Shown here: positions 38,184-53,066 of the stretch, one piece after another
How the letters are laid out: every line of letters starts with the position of its first letter
How positions within the stretch are numbered: position 1 is the first letter of the stretch
Source: Tethya wilhelma
Taxonomy: Eukaryota > Porifera > Demospongiae > Tethyida > Tethyidae
Assembly: GCA_964030475.1 (NCBI GenBank)
Contig: CAXIPT010000002.1
Coordinates: 5,333,006 to 5,397,005, forward strand
DNA length: 64,000 nucleotides
Direction of reading: 5' to 3'
Translations under genes and position numbers: made by a program
Notes under the pieces: generated by a model
What the model saw: only the letters and a program-made list of their open reading frames with translations
The model's database searches: none
What the model was told of the DNA's origin: nothing

Positions 38184-41100
38184 ATGTGTGTGCATTATAG
38201 TATTCCAAAGGCTGCTTAGAAATGACTCTTTGAAGTTAGCATTTGAACCATCCGGGTCATGTAGCTCGATTTGTCTGTAAATTGGAATTACCCACGTACC
38301 CTTTAACTGCAACATTATTTATTGATAATAATTACTTTATATTATACTAACTTTATGAGTATGAATCATGTGATCAAGCTAGCAATATAAGCTGTTCCTG
38401 GTATTCCAGACATCAAAAGATGAGGCCATCTTAAAATCGTGTTATTGTGTTGTTATCATCCGAAACTAAATACACCATGCACATTCTTTGTCTCTGACTG
38501 TCGTGTGAAATTGAATACAATTACACTCAACAGCTCAATGTATATCTTCCTGCTTATCAGTGACCAATCTTCCACGAGGCCCATTTGCTAATTTCATTAA
38601 AGAGAGCTCTTTCCTTTGGTTGCAGACACCGAAGCCTTACCATGAACCCTTTCTCCACCGAAGCACACCACACTTGGTAGATAAAATTCCAGTACTTAAT
38701 TGTATAGGGAGGGCATCAAAAATACAGGACTGGAGACTGCTGAGCACATATATGGCTTAGCAATCAGACCGTCTCTACGTCACCTTTATGGACTCATTTC
38801 GCAGCAAAATCGCAACATGCACATGCACAGTGGTTGGATAATATTATGGTCATAATTTATACTATGAACATAACCACTAAACATTGTCGGTGAATGTACT
38901 GATAATGATATTATAATGCACACACAGAAACACATGATTTTCCATTCTTATACCAGTTTAATTCTCCGTATGATCAACTATCTTTTGAGTTTATCACTAA
39001 CTGGTGAAGCACCAACTAGGCTATCAACCATATAGTTTGCCTTCATGCAGTTTTAAGTCAACTGCGGGATCGAGAGGAGTTGGTTTCTTGTTTTTTTTGT
39101 TCGTTTGATTGCATTATACACATTGAAAAACTCATTGACTCTACACGATCATGTTCAACAGCTGGCCATAACATATAGGGTGGTGCAGCGTCCCATCTGG
39201 TGCATTGGACACAAACGTACCTAAACATATACTTGAAAAAATTGAGCTGCGGATTCATTAATAAAAATTAAGTTATTAGAGAAAATACGCCAGCTATGTA
39301 CATCTTTGTATAGTTTGAATTTTTCACTAATGTATAGGCACTCAATAACCACTGGCATGCATATAGGCATTCATTTGATGAACTGATGAACAGTATACAC
39401 AAGAATGCAAATAGAAATAGCTCACTAGCCTAAGGGAATTTTACCAACAACATATTGGGTTTTCAAAATGAGTCAGTTTGGTGAGATATATACACACCCA
39501 CCAGTTTGTTCGTTTCATTCTCTTTATCTTGAAGAGTCTGCGGGCGTAGGAATAGGATATCATTTTCAATTTCAATCTTCCTTCATCGTTGAAGCTCTAG
39601 TAACAACAAAGACATATCAAAATTTTTCTTTTGTTTCACCTTAGTGTCTTCACGATGATGCTATAGCTGTATCATTGATAAATACCAATTACTGCCACTT
39701 TAGGCTATAGTCTACTCTAAGTCTAGCTGATTATATTAGTTTGTGTTTATATTGCTTTTCCAAGATGTTTGTTTGTTTGTTTTGTCCAGCACTTCACACG
39801 CTCCATTGGTGACACAGCCTCGTCACAATTTATACAAACACTTACTTCAAGTACTTGATAAAATCACAGTGGTTCATCTGGTCACTCCCTGCAGCACACA
39901 CATGTGGCTGTCCAGTCTCACCGTTTAAACCATCAACACCTTACCATTAGAGCGCACTGTTGACACAAGTGTTAAGCATTTTAGATTGATAAAGGTCTTT
40001 TGTGGTTTAAACATAGCCTTCTGCTATGGCACTACATAGCAACCAGATGTACACAACTGGACTGCCCCATGCATGCATGCAAGCAAGCAAGACTGTTCTC
40101 TCACATGGACAAAAATATACAGAGCAGAGAGAGCCTGGCAACAAGGTTATCAAGGTAGACCTTTGAATAATGTAGGTAAGAGGAGCTAGTAAGCTTGCAT
40201 GAGAACGGGGCTAGTACCATGCATACAAGGACTGTATGTAGCATGAATTAGATGCATTTGCAGGACTGATTTTTCCCCCCACATTGAAATTCTTTTCAAA
40301 AGTTTAAATTGAATGAGCACTTAAAATCAAAAGGCTCCTTTTATTTGAAAGTGGTTGTACAATTGATGTCTCTAATGCACGACAAGACAGAGTTTGAAAA
40401 TAAGTGTAGCTAACAGGTTCAAATACATTAAAGTAGAGTGCTCCATTTGCAAGTTAAAAACTCAGTGTATAAACTCAACTTCCGATCCATTAAAATTACC
40501 AGAAGTTCACGAAGATTCTTTGATCTATGTATTCATGCATTATGCGCCTATTTGTAGCTTACCATACAATGACCATTACCTTGCACACAGTGTGTAAACA
40601 TTGTATTACATTTTTTCTTTGTATTCTCGTGACGTTGAATTAGAGAACTCAAAAATTGTAACAGTGTCCATTAGATGTATCTTTACAATGTTATGATTCA
40701 GTCACTGTCCCACATAATACATGAGCTCACACAATAATACAGTCATCTGTGTCAGCAATGCTGGCTTTGCTCCAACTACATACACCACATAAACATAGTG
40801 AGAGCGTTTAACAGATAGCTAGAGCTAGTCAATAGCTTTCTTAGTGAACTTGCTCGACAGATGGTCACATATCGTATTCCAGACAAAGACATGTATTGAA
40901 CCATGCAGGATATGAAGCGCAAGCAAAGATATGAGAGAAACAAATTTACAAACATCTCATGATCAGAGCGTGGTATGCCTGTCCACCTAGCTTCCCACTT
41001 TGGAGGTTTCCGTGTCTCTCCTTGCAAGTAAACAACATGCAGGACAACAAAACCGCATTCCCAGGGATCTCTCTTTGTGCTAAAACAAAAGCAATTTTAG

Positions 41101-44100
41101 TGTCACTAAAGTGTGGCAATGTGGGGGAGCCTGTGTATATGATCCTAAAGTTGACCATGTGCACAGTTTCCAACAACAAAGCCATATATTGTTCTTCAAG
41201 TGGAAGAATAGTTATGTAAGTTGTATTTGATGAGTGAAGCGTGCTGACCGGAGAGCATACAAGTGCAAATTTTTCAGTTCCTATGTCATAGCTAGCTTAG
41301 TTAAAGGTTAGTAGTAGTTATTTTCAGTCAAAAATCTTACTGAGATTCAAATATTTGGCAGCTAGGCTTGAGTTAAACTCTATACCTATATATTGGCTGA
41401 GCCATGAAGTATATTGCTGTGTGACCATTATATGCATAATATTTTCCTTTATGCTAATGTAGCAAACAGTATAACTTGCTCATGCATGATTGGCAAATAG
41501 CTATTCTTAGAAACATCTTTCAGTAAACACTCTTGTGCCTCCTAGTACTACTCAATAATGGATGGCTTCAGCTACATGCCACAGCCACAAGAACATGAAT
41601 ATATTCATCCATGCACATGATATACATGCAAGATAGAACTCACACAGAAAAACAAATCTCAAAATAAACAAACAACAACAAAAAGATGAAAATCTTTTGT
41701 CATAATAGTATTCGATGTGACTATGATCAAATCATATACTTAGCTATAATCCTATGCATGGTTTGAGAGTTGAGTAGTCGAGTCTGTAAATAATTACTAG
41801 CAGCTATTCTATTCTCGAATGCCAGTGAGTTCCAGTAGCTCAGTAGTAAGAGCATTAACTGAAATTCGGAAGACTTGGGTTCAAATCCCGGCTAGATCTC
41901 AAAGATTTTTTCCAACAAAACTTTCATGCATGCATGCGTGATAGCTAGCTAGTTAGCTAGTTAGCTGATTCTATTGAGAACTATAGCGTGTGACTTAAAA
42001 CATCACCAAGATAGAAGCAGCCAACAACTGTATTATCTCCTCACCACCCCATTCAGCAATCAAAGGGATCCATAAAACGAGTGGGCAGTGTGAAGACATG
42101 TGGTTACTCTAAGAAGATGCACTTGGGCACTTAAATTGGTTGCTAAGCAACTGGTATAATGACCTTACAAAGGGAAAGGACTATATTTTCAACCATTATG
42201 AGACAGCCTGTCTGCAAACTTAAACCTTGACTCACACACACACACACACACATACACTTCTTAGCTGTGGTGAAAGTAACAGTATAGACTAAGTTAAGAT
42301 CTGATTGTGTACAGCCTTTTGTTTGCTTCTTTGTGACTCTGAGATTATTTTGTCTCTGTGGAGAAAGGACTAAAGACTGTAATTAAAGTTTAACTTGATT
42401 TGGCAGCTATAGGCCTATATAAAATGAAAGAGCCTGCTTATAACTCAATTCACGTATTCTACTGTATAGTCCCAAAAACTGTATATAGAAAAAGAAAGCC
42501 TGCTTATTGTATACTAACAGGTATAGCAGCTGTATTTTTATTTATAAAACAAAATGCAAAAGGAAAACAAACTATACACCACGAGTTGCTGCAATTGCAT
42601 GTAGACAGACAGTAATGTCCGTTTTGTTTTGACTTCACACGCCTTCGTAATCACATCACATTGCACCTCTATACATACTTTATACAATTGTTGAACGCCC
42701 ACCAACTCAAGACTTGTGAAATACTTTCCCCAAAACATTGACCATAATGAACATGCTTCAGGTAGGCAGACCTCGACCACATTTCCTGTACAACACACAT
42801 ATAGCTATACAGCCGTGGTTTGTCAAATCCACCAACACATGGACACAGTCATTGGTGTGCAATGTATTTAGTTTCTAAAGGAGACTCTCTTGAAAAACAA
42901 GGAGTGGTGGGTTGAAGCGGATCCTCCCTTCCCTTGAGCACATGTGTGTGCATGATGTTCCCATTGCATCAATGATAGGGTTGAGTTGACAGTCAGACCT
43001 CATGCAAGACACCTGGAGACCACACTCATTCATTCTTTGTGTGATAGTGGTTTGAGGCGAGCATGTTTGCATGTCTCTGAGAAAACTTGCAGGATTTTGT
43101 GGCTAGTTGAGAAACAAATGATTGTTGGATCTGGGGTCTGTATTGCCATGGAGATAGAGTGCTTTGTGGTTGTCTGAAGAATGTTGTTTTTTGTTTTCTT
43201 GTCTTTGTTTTTCAAGTCTAGTAGGTAAACAGATCTTATTGTTTTGTTTTTGTTTTTGTGTGTAATACAGGCACGGCAACGAAATCCCACTTGGCCATCT
43301 CTTTCACTTTCAATAATCGAATTGAATTGTTTCAAATTTCAAGAGGTAACTGATTCATTCAATCTATAATCACATTGATACAAACAGCATTAATTCAACA
43401 TGCAATATCAACATTATACCATACCTACACTAATGCAAACAATACGTATGTGATAGATAATGGAGTGCAGAAGAGGATGCTTCATTCGTGCAAAAGATCC
43501 ATCCCTTGGAGCAAACACATGCAGAGATACCTGTGTAAGTTTAAGGATTGCATAGACAACCAGCATCCATACTAGCCATTGCATAACCACAAGCCTCCAA
43601 AGCAAATTGCATCAAGTAGTTGAATTCAGCAAATGTTTAGTCTGAAGATGGGTAGGCTTGAGTAGTAAACAAAGAATGAGACGTGGCACATAGAAGACTT
43701 TAAACCCCACATGAAGATTGTAATGCAATTGAGATATAATAGATGTGGATGCAGCTTTTAGGTCTTTGAAAATAGGTAGTGTGTGTAACAGGGTGTATCT
43801 GGCTGGAGGAATTTGAGATGGTTGTGTATATGTGTGTGCAATGGATTACAGTTTATACATAGATCAAAGCTTGCCTTTTTCCCAGCCTTTTCAATATTTG
43901 ATTTGATACACCTATAGCCTGCATGATGCCTGTGCATTGAGTAATTTGACCTTTAAACTTACTAACATTGCATGTATATAGATAGTCCGATTATTAATTA
44001 ACTAAGGAGCTTGTTTATATTTACTCCCTCATTTCAGGTTGACGAGTGTCGGTCTATTCCCAATTCACGCTATAATGGCTCACGCTGTGTCATTAACTGT

Positions 44101-47036
44101 GTAAGTACAAAATTGTGAGAATAGTATGATAATTGTATACTTATGTTTTGTGAGTAAGATTATACAATGACTAGAACGTCCAGAAGTTTACAGTTAGATA
44201 CTGTATAGCACAAAATATTGGCGGGAATAAAATTTGGCGGATTGTCATGATTGGCGGAGCAGCAGTGCATGTATTCCGTATGTGCATGCGCAAAAATGAC
44301 GGTTTGGCGGATTTAATATTGGCAGTCCTTACCAAAACCGCCAATCTGCCAAATTTTTGTGCTATACTGTAAGATTGTAAGACTGTAAGATTATTCTTTT
44401 TTAGATCTGCTTCATTATGTCGCAAAAGTGAGACTTTATAGTGGGCATGAGATTATATTCACCAGAGCATTCACCGTTTATAAGTTAAAGCACAGTTTAG
44501 AGATAATCGTTCTCTTCCTACATATGCTTTATTGTGCAGCTAAAGCCAGACTGTAAGGCGGGTTGTAACTTGTACAACAAGATCTCCTCACCCTCGGCTT
44601 CCAATTCCCCAGCTCCTGCTCTCACACCTCTCAGTGAGCAACCTAACCTCTTCCAACCTGCCATCTTCAGAGAGCCTTCCCGATGGAGACCAGGCGTGTA
44701 CAACATTAGTGAAGAGCGTGAACCCAGCTCTGCAGTCCCCTCGACAAATTTGACTGCATTTCTCTACAAAGTTGAGGAACTGGGCACCAATGTGACTGGA
44801 TACTACTTCAAGGTGTGTTGAATTGATAGTATATATACCCGTCTACTGTAATTCTGGCAATTTTGCCATCGTTTATTATTTTTCGATTTGAGGTTACCAC
44901 AAAATTATTTAAGACTAAGCAATGTTAAATATACTGATATTATATCATGTGTGTCCATTCACATACTCACAGGCAAGTCTAAGTGGCCAATCGTTAGATT
45001 TGAGCTTCTTTTCGTGCAAGAATGCAAGTGTCTCTTACAGCGCTGTAAACTACCAAGGAGAAGCCGTCTTCTCACCACCCACTGAGTTATTAACTGTCTC
45101 AGGAGGTGTGTAAGCTAGACTAAAGACACAATAATTATAACCACTATTACATTATGGTATGCAGCTAGTGTAAAAAAAACCCAAAGTCATTACATTTCGT
45201 TTAAAATCGCTGGTGTTAGAGTAAATTGTGTCTTTACTTTCGACTCAGTAACCTAGACAACAACATACATACATACATAAACAGCCTGTGCACCTCAGAC
45301 AAATGCTTAAGACACATGACTGGTGTGTCATACAACAAAGGTATAATTGTGTCTTTCCATCATCAGCTATAGTTTTGTATAATAGCATGTCTCCAGTGGA
45401 TCCTGGTTTGCTAGATCGCTGTCTGGACTCTCAGGCTGTCTCATAACTGTAATGCTATTTCCTCCCTTTGAATAGCTGCCACAGATGTAAAATCTCAGCC
45501 TGATCTTTCCTGCTTTATTGTTCGAATTCCTGCACGTACGCCAACCCTTCAAACTTGTTCTACTATGACCTAACTCCTTTCACAAGGAATTGCACACACA
45601 AAGTCTGCATGGCTATTGAACTTTGACTGTAGCTTAATAGCTACCATGCATTAGGTTTACTCCCATTACAAAACCAAGCCACTATCAGTAGCCTCTTTCC
45701 CAGGCTCCCTGCCTACCTTACACGTAAGGAAAGGGGGAGCCTGGGAATAAGGCTACGTGCAAGGTAGACAGGGAGCCTGGAAATGAGTGCATTGCTTGGT
45801 ATAATTATAGCTCTACAAGTTAGTATAGCACAGGAGCAAAATCATTCACTCCATGAGAAGAAAAGAGCCTTCGACAATCAATGGCCGGTTCAGTGTGCAT
45901 CGTTAGATTCAAATAAATAAACTGTTGTTACATATATTGTGTCAGAGTAAACCCTGCACGGATGAACCTATACACTAAAACTGTTAACTATTAAAATTTT
46001 TTATTTCCATTTGCCACAGATTTTCCCTATCCAGACCAAGTTAGGAACGAGAGTCTGCAGATCGCTTGGAGTGAAGACACTAGAAGTGGATATGATGGTC
46101 ACGCAACAGTGAACATCACGTGGGAACCTCCCTGTAATTACGAACTAATCACCCACTACACGTTGCACATCTTCTCCCAAGGCACTGACTGTGGCCGCAC
46201 AGATATGGACGAGGAAATGTTCAATATGATACCCAAACATGCCCATCTCTTTAGCGTCTCCTCTCGATCCACTGAAAGACTTCCAAAAATTGACTGCATA
46301 TACCAATACACTGTAAGTATAGCTGTCGCGTTGGGTTGAAACTGATGATTAATTTCTGTCGAGATAAGCTTACTCCACATGAATATTAACTAGTAGAGAG
46401 AGAGAGAGCTCTGTTTAGCACCAAACTCTTTCTCTCTCTCTCTCGTTTGTGTTTTAGTTAATACTAACTTAATTTGGGGGTAGAATACTAGTGAAGAGCT
46501 CCCAGGGTGTTATCAAATGGCATAATTTATGGATTCTAACTGTTGTTTGTTTGATCTATTTATAGCTTCAAGCATTTCCTAACCTATTGTTTGTTCTATT
46601 TTTAGCTTCAAGTTTTTCCTACCAGACCCTCAGACTATCCAGCATATGGAGTCATTGACCTTTCACACCAAGCAGGTATACTGCATGCACTTTAATAACT
46701 TACTTCATGAGTATATAGAGCTTTTGTCATCAGTATTCACACAATTTAAATACAAACATAGATGGTTTGTTTATTGAGTTAAACTGCTCGCAAACTGTCG
46801 ACAATATAACTGGACAAATCACAGCACATGCCCAATGGGAGTTGAAAAGAGAATCAGGAATCATTTTAGAATCCAGTTTGATCATTAAAAACTTTCATCT
46901 TCAAGTTAGTCTGGTGGACATTATCATCAAACCTGGTCATATTCCTGTTTTGAGGAAGGACTATGGAGTAAACACAGTTAATGCATCTGATTCCGAGGTA
47001 TGAATGTGTGTTTGTGGGTGTGTGTGTGTGTGTGTC

Positions 47037-47067
<31 letters not shown>

Positions 47068-48197
47068 CACTTATTCATAAAGGTTATTCGAAATTTACTA
47101 AAACACTCTTCAGGATGGACGATACAGCTACAGTATTGCAAAAATAGAACCTGAAACGTCCGATACAGTCCAGATTAGAATCCGCGTAAGTTATCATGAC
47201 ACACATAATAATAATTTTTTCCTCGGTTTTCCATGCAGTTCTTGATCATGTGACTCTGTGTGTGTGTGTGTATTTAGGTTACTCCAACGGGGAAATTGGG
47301 ACGAGAAGTGCCTGATCTTGAAGAATGTTTCTTTCGACCTGAACCGATACCGTCGGAAGTTGTTGACAGTGCATCTATCATCGTCAATGAGTTTGAACTA
47401 ACTGAAGACAACCTGTTGTATTTAAATGCCTCATGGGAAGCTCCTCAAGCTACTTACGGGAGAGTAACAAACTACAAATTGAGAGTCCTTCATGTGCCTA
47501 GCAGAGCAGGTGAAGAGGTGGCAAGTTCAAGCATCATCGTTGAATATACTGCTGTAAGTAGGCAACCATAAGATCCTAGCCTTGTTATATACGTCCGAGT
47601 GTTCATTTTGTTAGAACGTATGTTAATAATATTATTAGAGGANGTTTGTGTGTTAGTTAATACTAACTTAATTTGGGGGGAGAATAGTTGAGTGAAAAGC
47701 TCTCAGGGTATTATCAATGGCATAATTTATAATTATGCATTATAACCTGTTGTTTGATCAATCTATTTATAGCTTCAAGCATTTCCTAACTTATTGTTTG
47801 TTCTATTTTTAGCTTCAAGTTTTTCCTACCAGACCCTCAGACTATTCAGCATATGGAGTCATTGACCTTACACCCCAAGCAGGTATACAACATTAATTTT
47901 ACTAACTTACTTCATGAGCTTATAGAGCTTTGTCATCACATGAAAACACAAAACATAATATAGGTGGTTTGACATTTCTTGAATTAAATTGCTCAAAATC
48001 CATTGACAATACGACTGGAAAAATCACGGCACATGCTCAATGGGAGTTGTTGACAGAATCAGGAATCATAGAATCCGTTTCGATTGTTGAAAAATTTGAT
48101 CTTCGAGTTACTTTGGTGGATATTGTTAACAAGGAAGATCACATTCCAGTCTTAAGGAAGGAATATGCATCAGGAACCGTTAATGAGTCAGATTCCG

Positions 48198-48231
<34 letters not shown>

Positions 48232-50217
48232 ATTTGTCACTGAATTCATTGATAATTATACTTAAACACTCTTCAGGATGGACGATACAACTACCATGCT
48301 GGAGAAATAGAACCTGAAACATCCGAGACTGCCAAGATTAAAATCCGCGTAAGTTATGCGTATAATTTTCTCCTTGATATTTTTTAGTTCTTGATCTTGT
48401 ATACAAATTGATGAACGTGACTGTGTGTGTGTGTGTGTGTGTGTATGTTTAGGTTGCTCCGACGGGCAAATCGGGTCGAGAAGTGCCTGATCCTGAAGAA
48501 TGTTTAATTACACCGGAACCAAGACCGCCCGAAGTTGTTGACAGTGCGTCCATCATCGTCAATGAGTTTGAACTACAAGACAACCTGTTGTATTTAAACC
48601 TCTCGTGGGAAGCTCCTCAAGCCACTTACGGTAGAGTGACAGACTATAAAGTTAGAGTCCTTCATGTGCCTAGCAGAGCAGGTGAAGAGGTGACGAGTTC
48701 AAGCATCATTGAATTCGCTGCTGTAAGTAACAACCACAAACCTTATATACTATTACCACACTATAGCACCTCCAAGTGTTCATATTCTGTTTGAACGCAT
48801 GTTAATTATTATTAGAGGAATTGCATGTATAGAGCCTTCACTTGCTGTTTTACACAGGGTCTGACTGGGGCTATACATTACATTTCTTTGAAGCGATAAT
48901 CATAATTATTATATACTTATATAGTTACTATACTAAGTTAAGTACAGAGGTAGCGGGCAATAACTTCCCGTATTGCCCTGCTGTTATTGCCCGCTTGCAG
49001 AAATTTGTTCACGCTATGCTCAGCCAATCACGCTGCACAAAAATCAATTTTACGCGCGAATTTTAACCAATCACAGATAATCGTTGCCACGGTATAAAAG
49101 AAGGCTGCATAGAAACCACTGCCAGTTTTTTTGTAAATGCTTGGAGAGGTAAAAGCTACGCTAGTCAAGCTAGTTCGTTGACACAGAGAAAGCCTTCAGT
49201 ACGAGCGAGTCGGCTACTAAACGAACAGCAAAACCCCACCCATGCTACATCCGGTAAACAAATCACTGTCCATTGCTGCAGACAGACGGGAGTCGAACTC
49301 GTCGAAAGCATTGAAGCTTCTTGATAGTGCCTGAAACCAGGAGAAAGCTATAATTTTTGTGCTCTTGCTATGGCCAATACTCCCGCAGGCCTGCTTCAAG
49401 CTCATTTTTTCCGTGGCTAACTGTACTGTAGTCACAACATATAGCTAGTTAGCAAAGATGCATGCCCTTGTTGATAAGTATATAATAAATCCATTATTAC
49501 ATTCCTTTGGTCGGGCAATATGGCTAAAATATTGGTTCTTGACTTTTGCATTGGCTCTCCCTTCGGTCGGGACCAATACTCCAGTCTCGAACCAATATTT
49601 AGCCATATTGCCCTCCCAGTCATGTAATAATATATATTTATTGGAAGGGATAAAATACCGTATAGCGGGAAAGTTTCGCGGGGGTTAGCTTTTGCAGTTT
49701 TCGCAAATCACAATCCATCTGTGAAAGTTTTTATCTGCGAAAGTTTCGTGGGGTTTAACTTTTACTGTTTTCGCGGATCACGATTCATCCGTAAAGTTTT
49801 TATCTGCAAAATTCTCCCTAACATATAATATACGTACGGGCTCACACAGCTATTCCGCGAAAGTTAAAATGCAAAAATGTTTGACTATTATTATTATAGA
49901 CATTTGACACCACGAAAGTTTCCCGCTATATATTATATGGTAGTTATTATTATCACTATATTTGTTATTGATGTGAGTATCCTATAGTTTAAGTCTTCTG
50001 GGTGGAATGGTAAATTTAGATGGATAATTCGATTATCGTACTGTCCTGTGCTGTGGTATGGATTAAATTGAATTGTACAAGTTTTTTGATGCACTTTTGT
50101 TCTATGACTTGTAGAGATATTGTTCTGTGCCTATTATGAGACATATAGGTTACACATCTTTTTGCCATTCAATGAAGTTATAGGTGTACCACTAAATTGT
50201 GTTGTACACTCAACACA

Positions 50218-50269
<52 letters not shown>

Positions 50270-53000
50270 AGCAACTCCGCTGTCATAGATGGTGATAAAG
50301 TATTTGTCCAAGATTCAGCACTATGTCTCTATGCACAGGTATAGTTCTAATAAATGCTCAGCAAATTATTTTCAACTTTCAAGTCAATATTCATTGCTCA
50401 CTATTTCCAAATTTTAAAAGTCAATATAATTATAATTTACACAAAATGTTTTTTAAGTACATGTAGGCTATTGCAATACACTTTGTGTATATGTCTATTT
50501 CTGGAAATTAAAATCTGCAAATATCATTTGAGATACGTGGAACTTCAAATCTCAATTTACTAAAATTATTAACTATATTGAAGAAAGATGAACTAATAGT
50601 TTTTACCTTGAAGCCCGAGTCAACAACTGGATGACGTAATACTTGTTGTTGTTCTGGCCTATGTTGGTTTGGTTGAGCATACAATCCCAGTCATCCAGAA
50701 CACTGTAGCTTGGACCACCTGGTACCTGCACTTGGAGAGACAAGCATCATGCCATGGTACATGCATGTGCATGTAACATGGTACATGCATGCATAATTAT
50801 GTAACATGCATGCATTTTACATTATTTTACTGCACATATTAGTTTTTAGAGAACACTGAAATTTATAGCTTGTAAAATGATCTACTTGTACATGTAGATT
50901 TTTAATGCACAATTTATAATATTAATACTGAATCGATACAATAATTATATCAATCTGACATTAGATTGTCTTGGTTACGCACCATTGCATCCACTTTTCT
51001 CTTCTTCTTGCTGGCTGATGGTTTCTTTGGTTCACTCTTCAAGGCCCTCATGGCCTTGCTAAAGTCAGTCTCCTCCTTCAGCTCAGCTTCTGAAGGCTCT
51101 TCTTTCTTCACAGAAGCTACAGTATGTGTGTGTGTGTGTGTGTGTGTGTGACNTGCGGGCGCTACGCATGTACGAAAATTAAACATGCGAAATTTTAATG
51201 TACGGAATATTTTCAACGCGAAAATATCTCAAACTACGATAATTATCATAAGTATACACAAGTACTAATCTTAGTTCTTTCGTTTCAAATTTCATTTGGT
51301 TGCTGTTGTTTCAATTCCCTCAGAGCTCGACCAAGGCCGGTCGGGACTGCCTCTGTATGCCAGGGTGGGCATTGGTGTGGGTGTGTGCGTCATTGTCTTG
51401 ATAATCCTCATCTTCCTGATTTCCGTTATACTTTGCAAGAGACACAGGATGAGAAAACAGATGCAACAAGTGTTCGACGTAAGTTCCATGTTAAGTAATG
51501 GCACTTTTGGTGCATGCTAAGAATGATCAGAGAAACCTCTTCAACTTGAGCTAGGGATTGAAACATCTCTTTGGGATGTTATTGCTTATATAGGATCATG
51601 GAGTAAAATATATTATTACCAAGACTTAGTAATAGCTTTTTCATCTGATTTGAGAGGTTTTCAGAGGCATCATTCAATGCAACCCAATTAAATTTTAACT
51701 CTTTCTGATCCTTGTACATACTACTGCATAAATAATTTTCACCCTTTCTCTACTACATATGGCAGGCCAACAACCCGATGTACAGTGGTACAGGTACCAT
51801 GCAGCGCAGGAACAGCCTCGGATATCGTGTACCTCTCAGTCTGACCATGTCCGGTCCCAACACTGACGAGTGGGAGATCCCTGTTAATAAAGTCATAATG
51901 GAGAAGAAGTTCAGCGAGGGATGTTTCGGAGAGGTCCACAAGGGGAGAGTCATTGGACCGATTCCGAATCTGCCGGCAATGAAGAGCACTATGTACATCA
52001 ATGCCGCAATAAAGTTGCTCAAATGTAAGTTAGTCTAGAACTGACCAACTCAAGTAAATCGATCGTGCTTACATACATGAAAAGTCATTGGAAAAAAATC
52101 TTGAGATCTAGCTGGGATTCAAACCCAGGTCTTTTGAACTCCGGTTGAATGCTCTTACCACTGAGCTGCTAGAGCTCACAAGCATTGGAGCAGAGAATAG
52201 CAGTATACATTGCTATCCATAGACACATGTGCATCAATATTAATGCATGCTGAAACTGCTCAAATGTAAGTCTAGAATAAATCAATCATGTTTAATAGTT
52301 TTGAAACCTTGTGTTTTAGTTATGAGTATAATATCAGCATGCAAACATAGTCTATTATGCCTTGACTTTAGATCTACCCAAGAGTTTTATAATCAATAGT
52401 GTTTATATTATGTTTTGCCTGAATTAAGGATCAGAACTAATTTTGTGACCATCCCTTCACTCATTGACAGAACAAAAACACAATATAAATCTGATACTTT
52501 GGTTTGCTCACAGTACTAATGGTGTGCAAGGCACACACAACACAAAAACAGGATATTTTTCTCCATTCATCTTGCATATAATTAGTGGGAGAGTCTAGCA
52601 ACGAGACTAGCTGAAGGAGACGTACACACAAGGGAATAAGTTCAAACTCGGACATCTGACTAGTTTTGCTAATGGAGTAGCCATTCATGCGCACATAGCT
52701 GTTGGCTATTATGAATAAGTACAAAGGTCTATACCTTGTCATGCATCTGTAGTATGTGTGCATTGAATGGATCCCTTTGTATGCTAATGAACCTTGATAT
52801 TCAGATCACTGAAATTAGCTGTACGTTTCTAAAATGCACTAGCTGTGACAAATTATTATGGGAGAAAGAATACTGTACGGTATCATTGATAAAAGATTGG
52901 GAAATTTCTGCCTTGAAAAAGTTTGAATTTTTTTTAATGGTCCATTTTGCAATGGGTCGTCAAAAACATTTGCACATTTTATGTTAGGAATTCACTCTCA

Positions 53001-53066
<66 letters not shown>

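Larger units (their letters stand above)
36436..43270 (+). other. Large second intron of receptor E
   Basis: A 6.8 kb intron between the 27-nt microexon and the next Cys-rich exon. It contains a perfect 799-bp direct duplication around the N at 37328, a (GT)n tract near 38142-38190 and a tRNA-derived SINE at 41827. Without the duplicated block it would be about 6.0 kb. No nested gene was recognised. Confidence 0.65.

Noticed and set aside
38626..38760. Plus-strand frame after a good acceptor (TPKPYHEPF) in the large intron of receptor E
   Set aside because: No suitable donor, and the exon expected here by family comparison is clearly 43271-43345.
46606..48722. Duplicated FN3 modules of receptor E as two haplotypes strung together at the N at 47643
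   Set aside because: The second exons of the modules differ at about 40% of residues, too much for alleles; tandem paralogy is preferred.
49217..49435. 72-codon minus-strand frame as a gene
   Set aside because: Embedded in inverted-repeat DNA within an intron; more likely part of a repeat.
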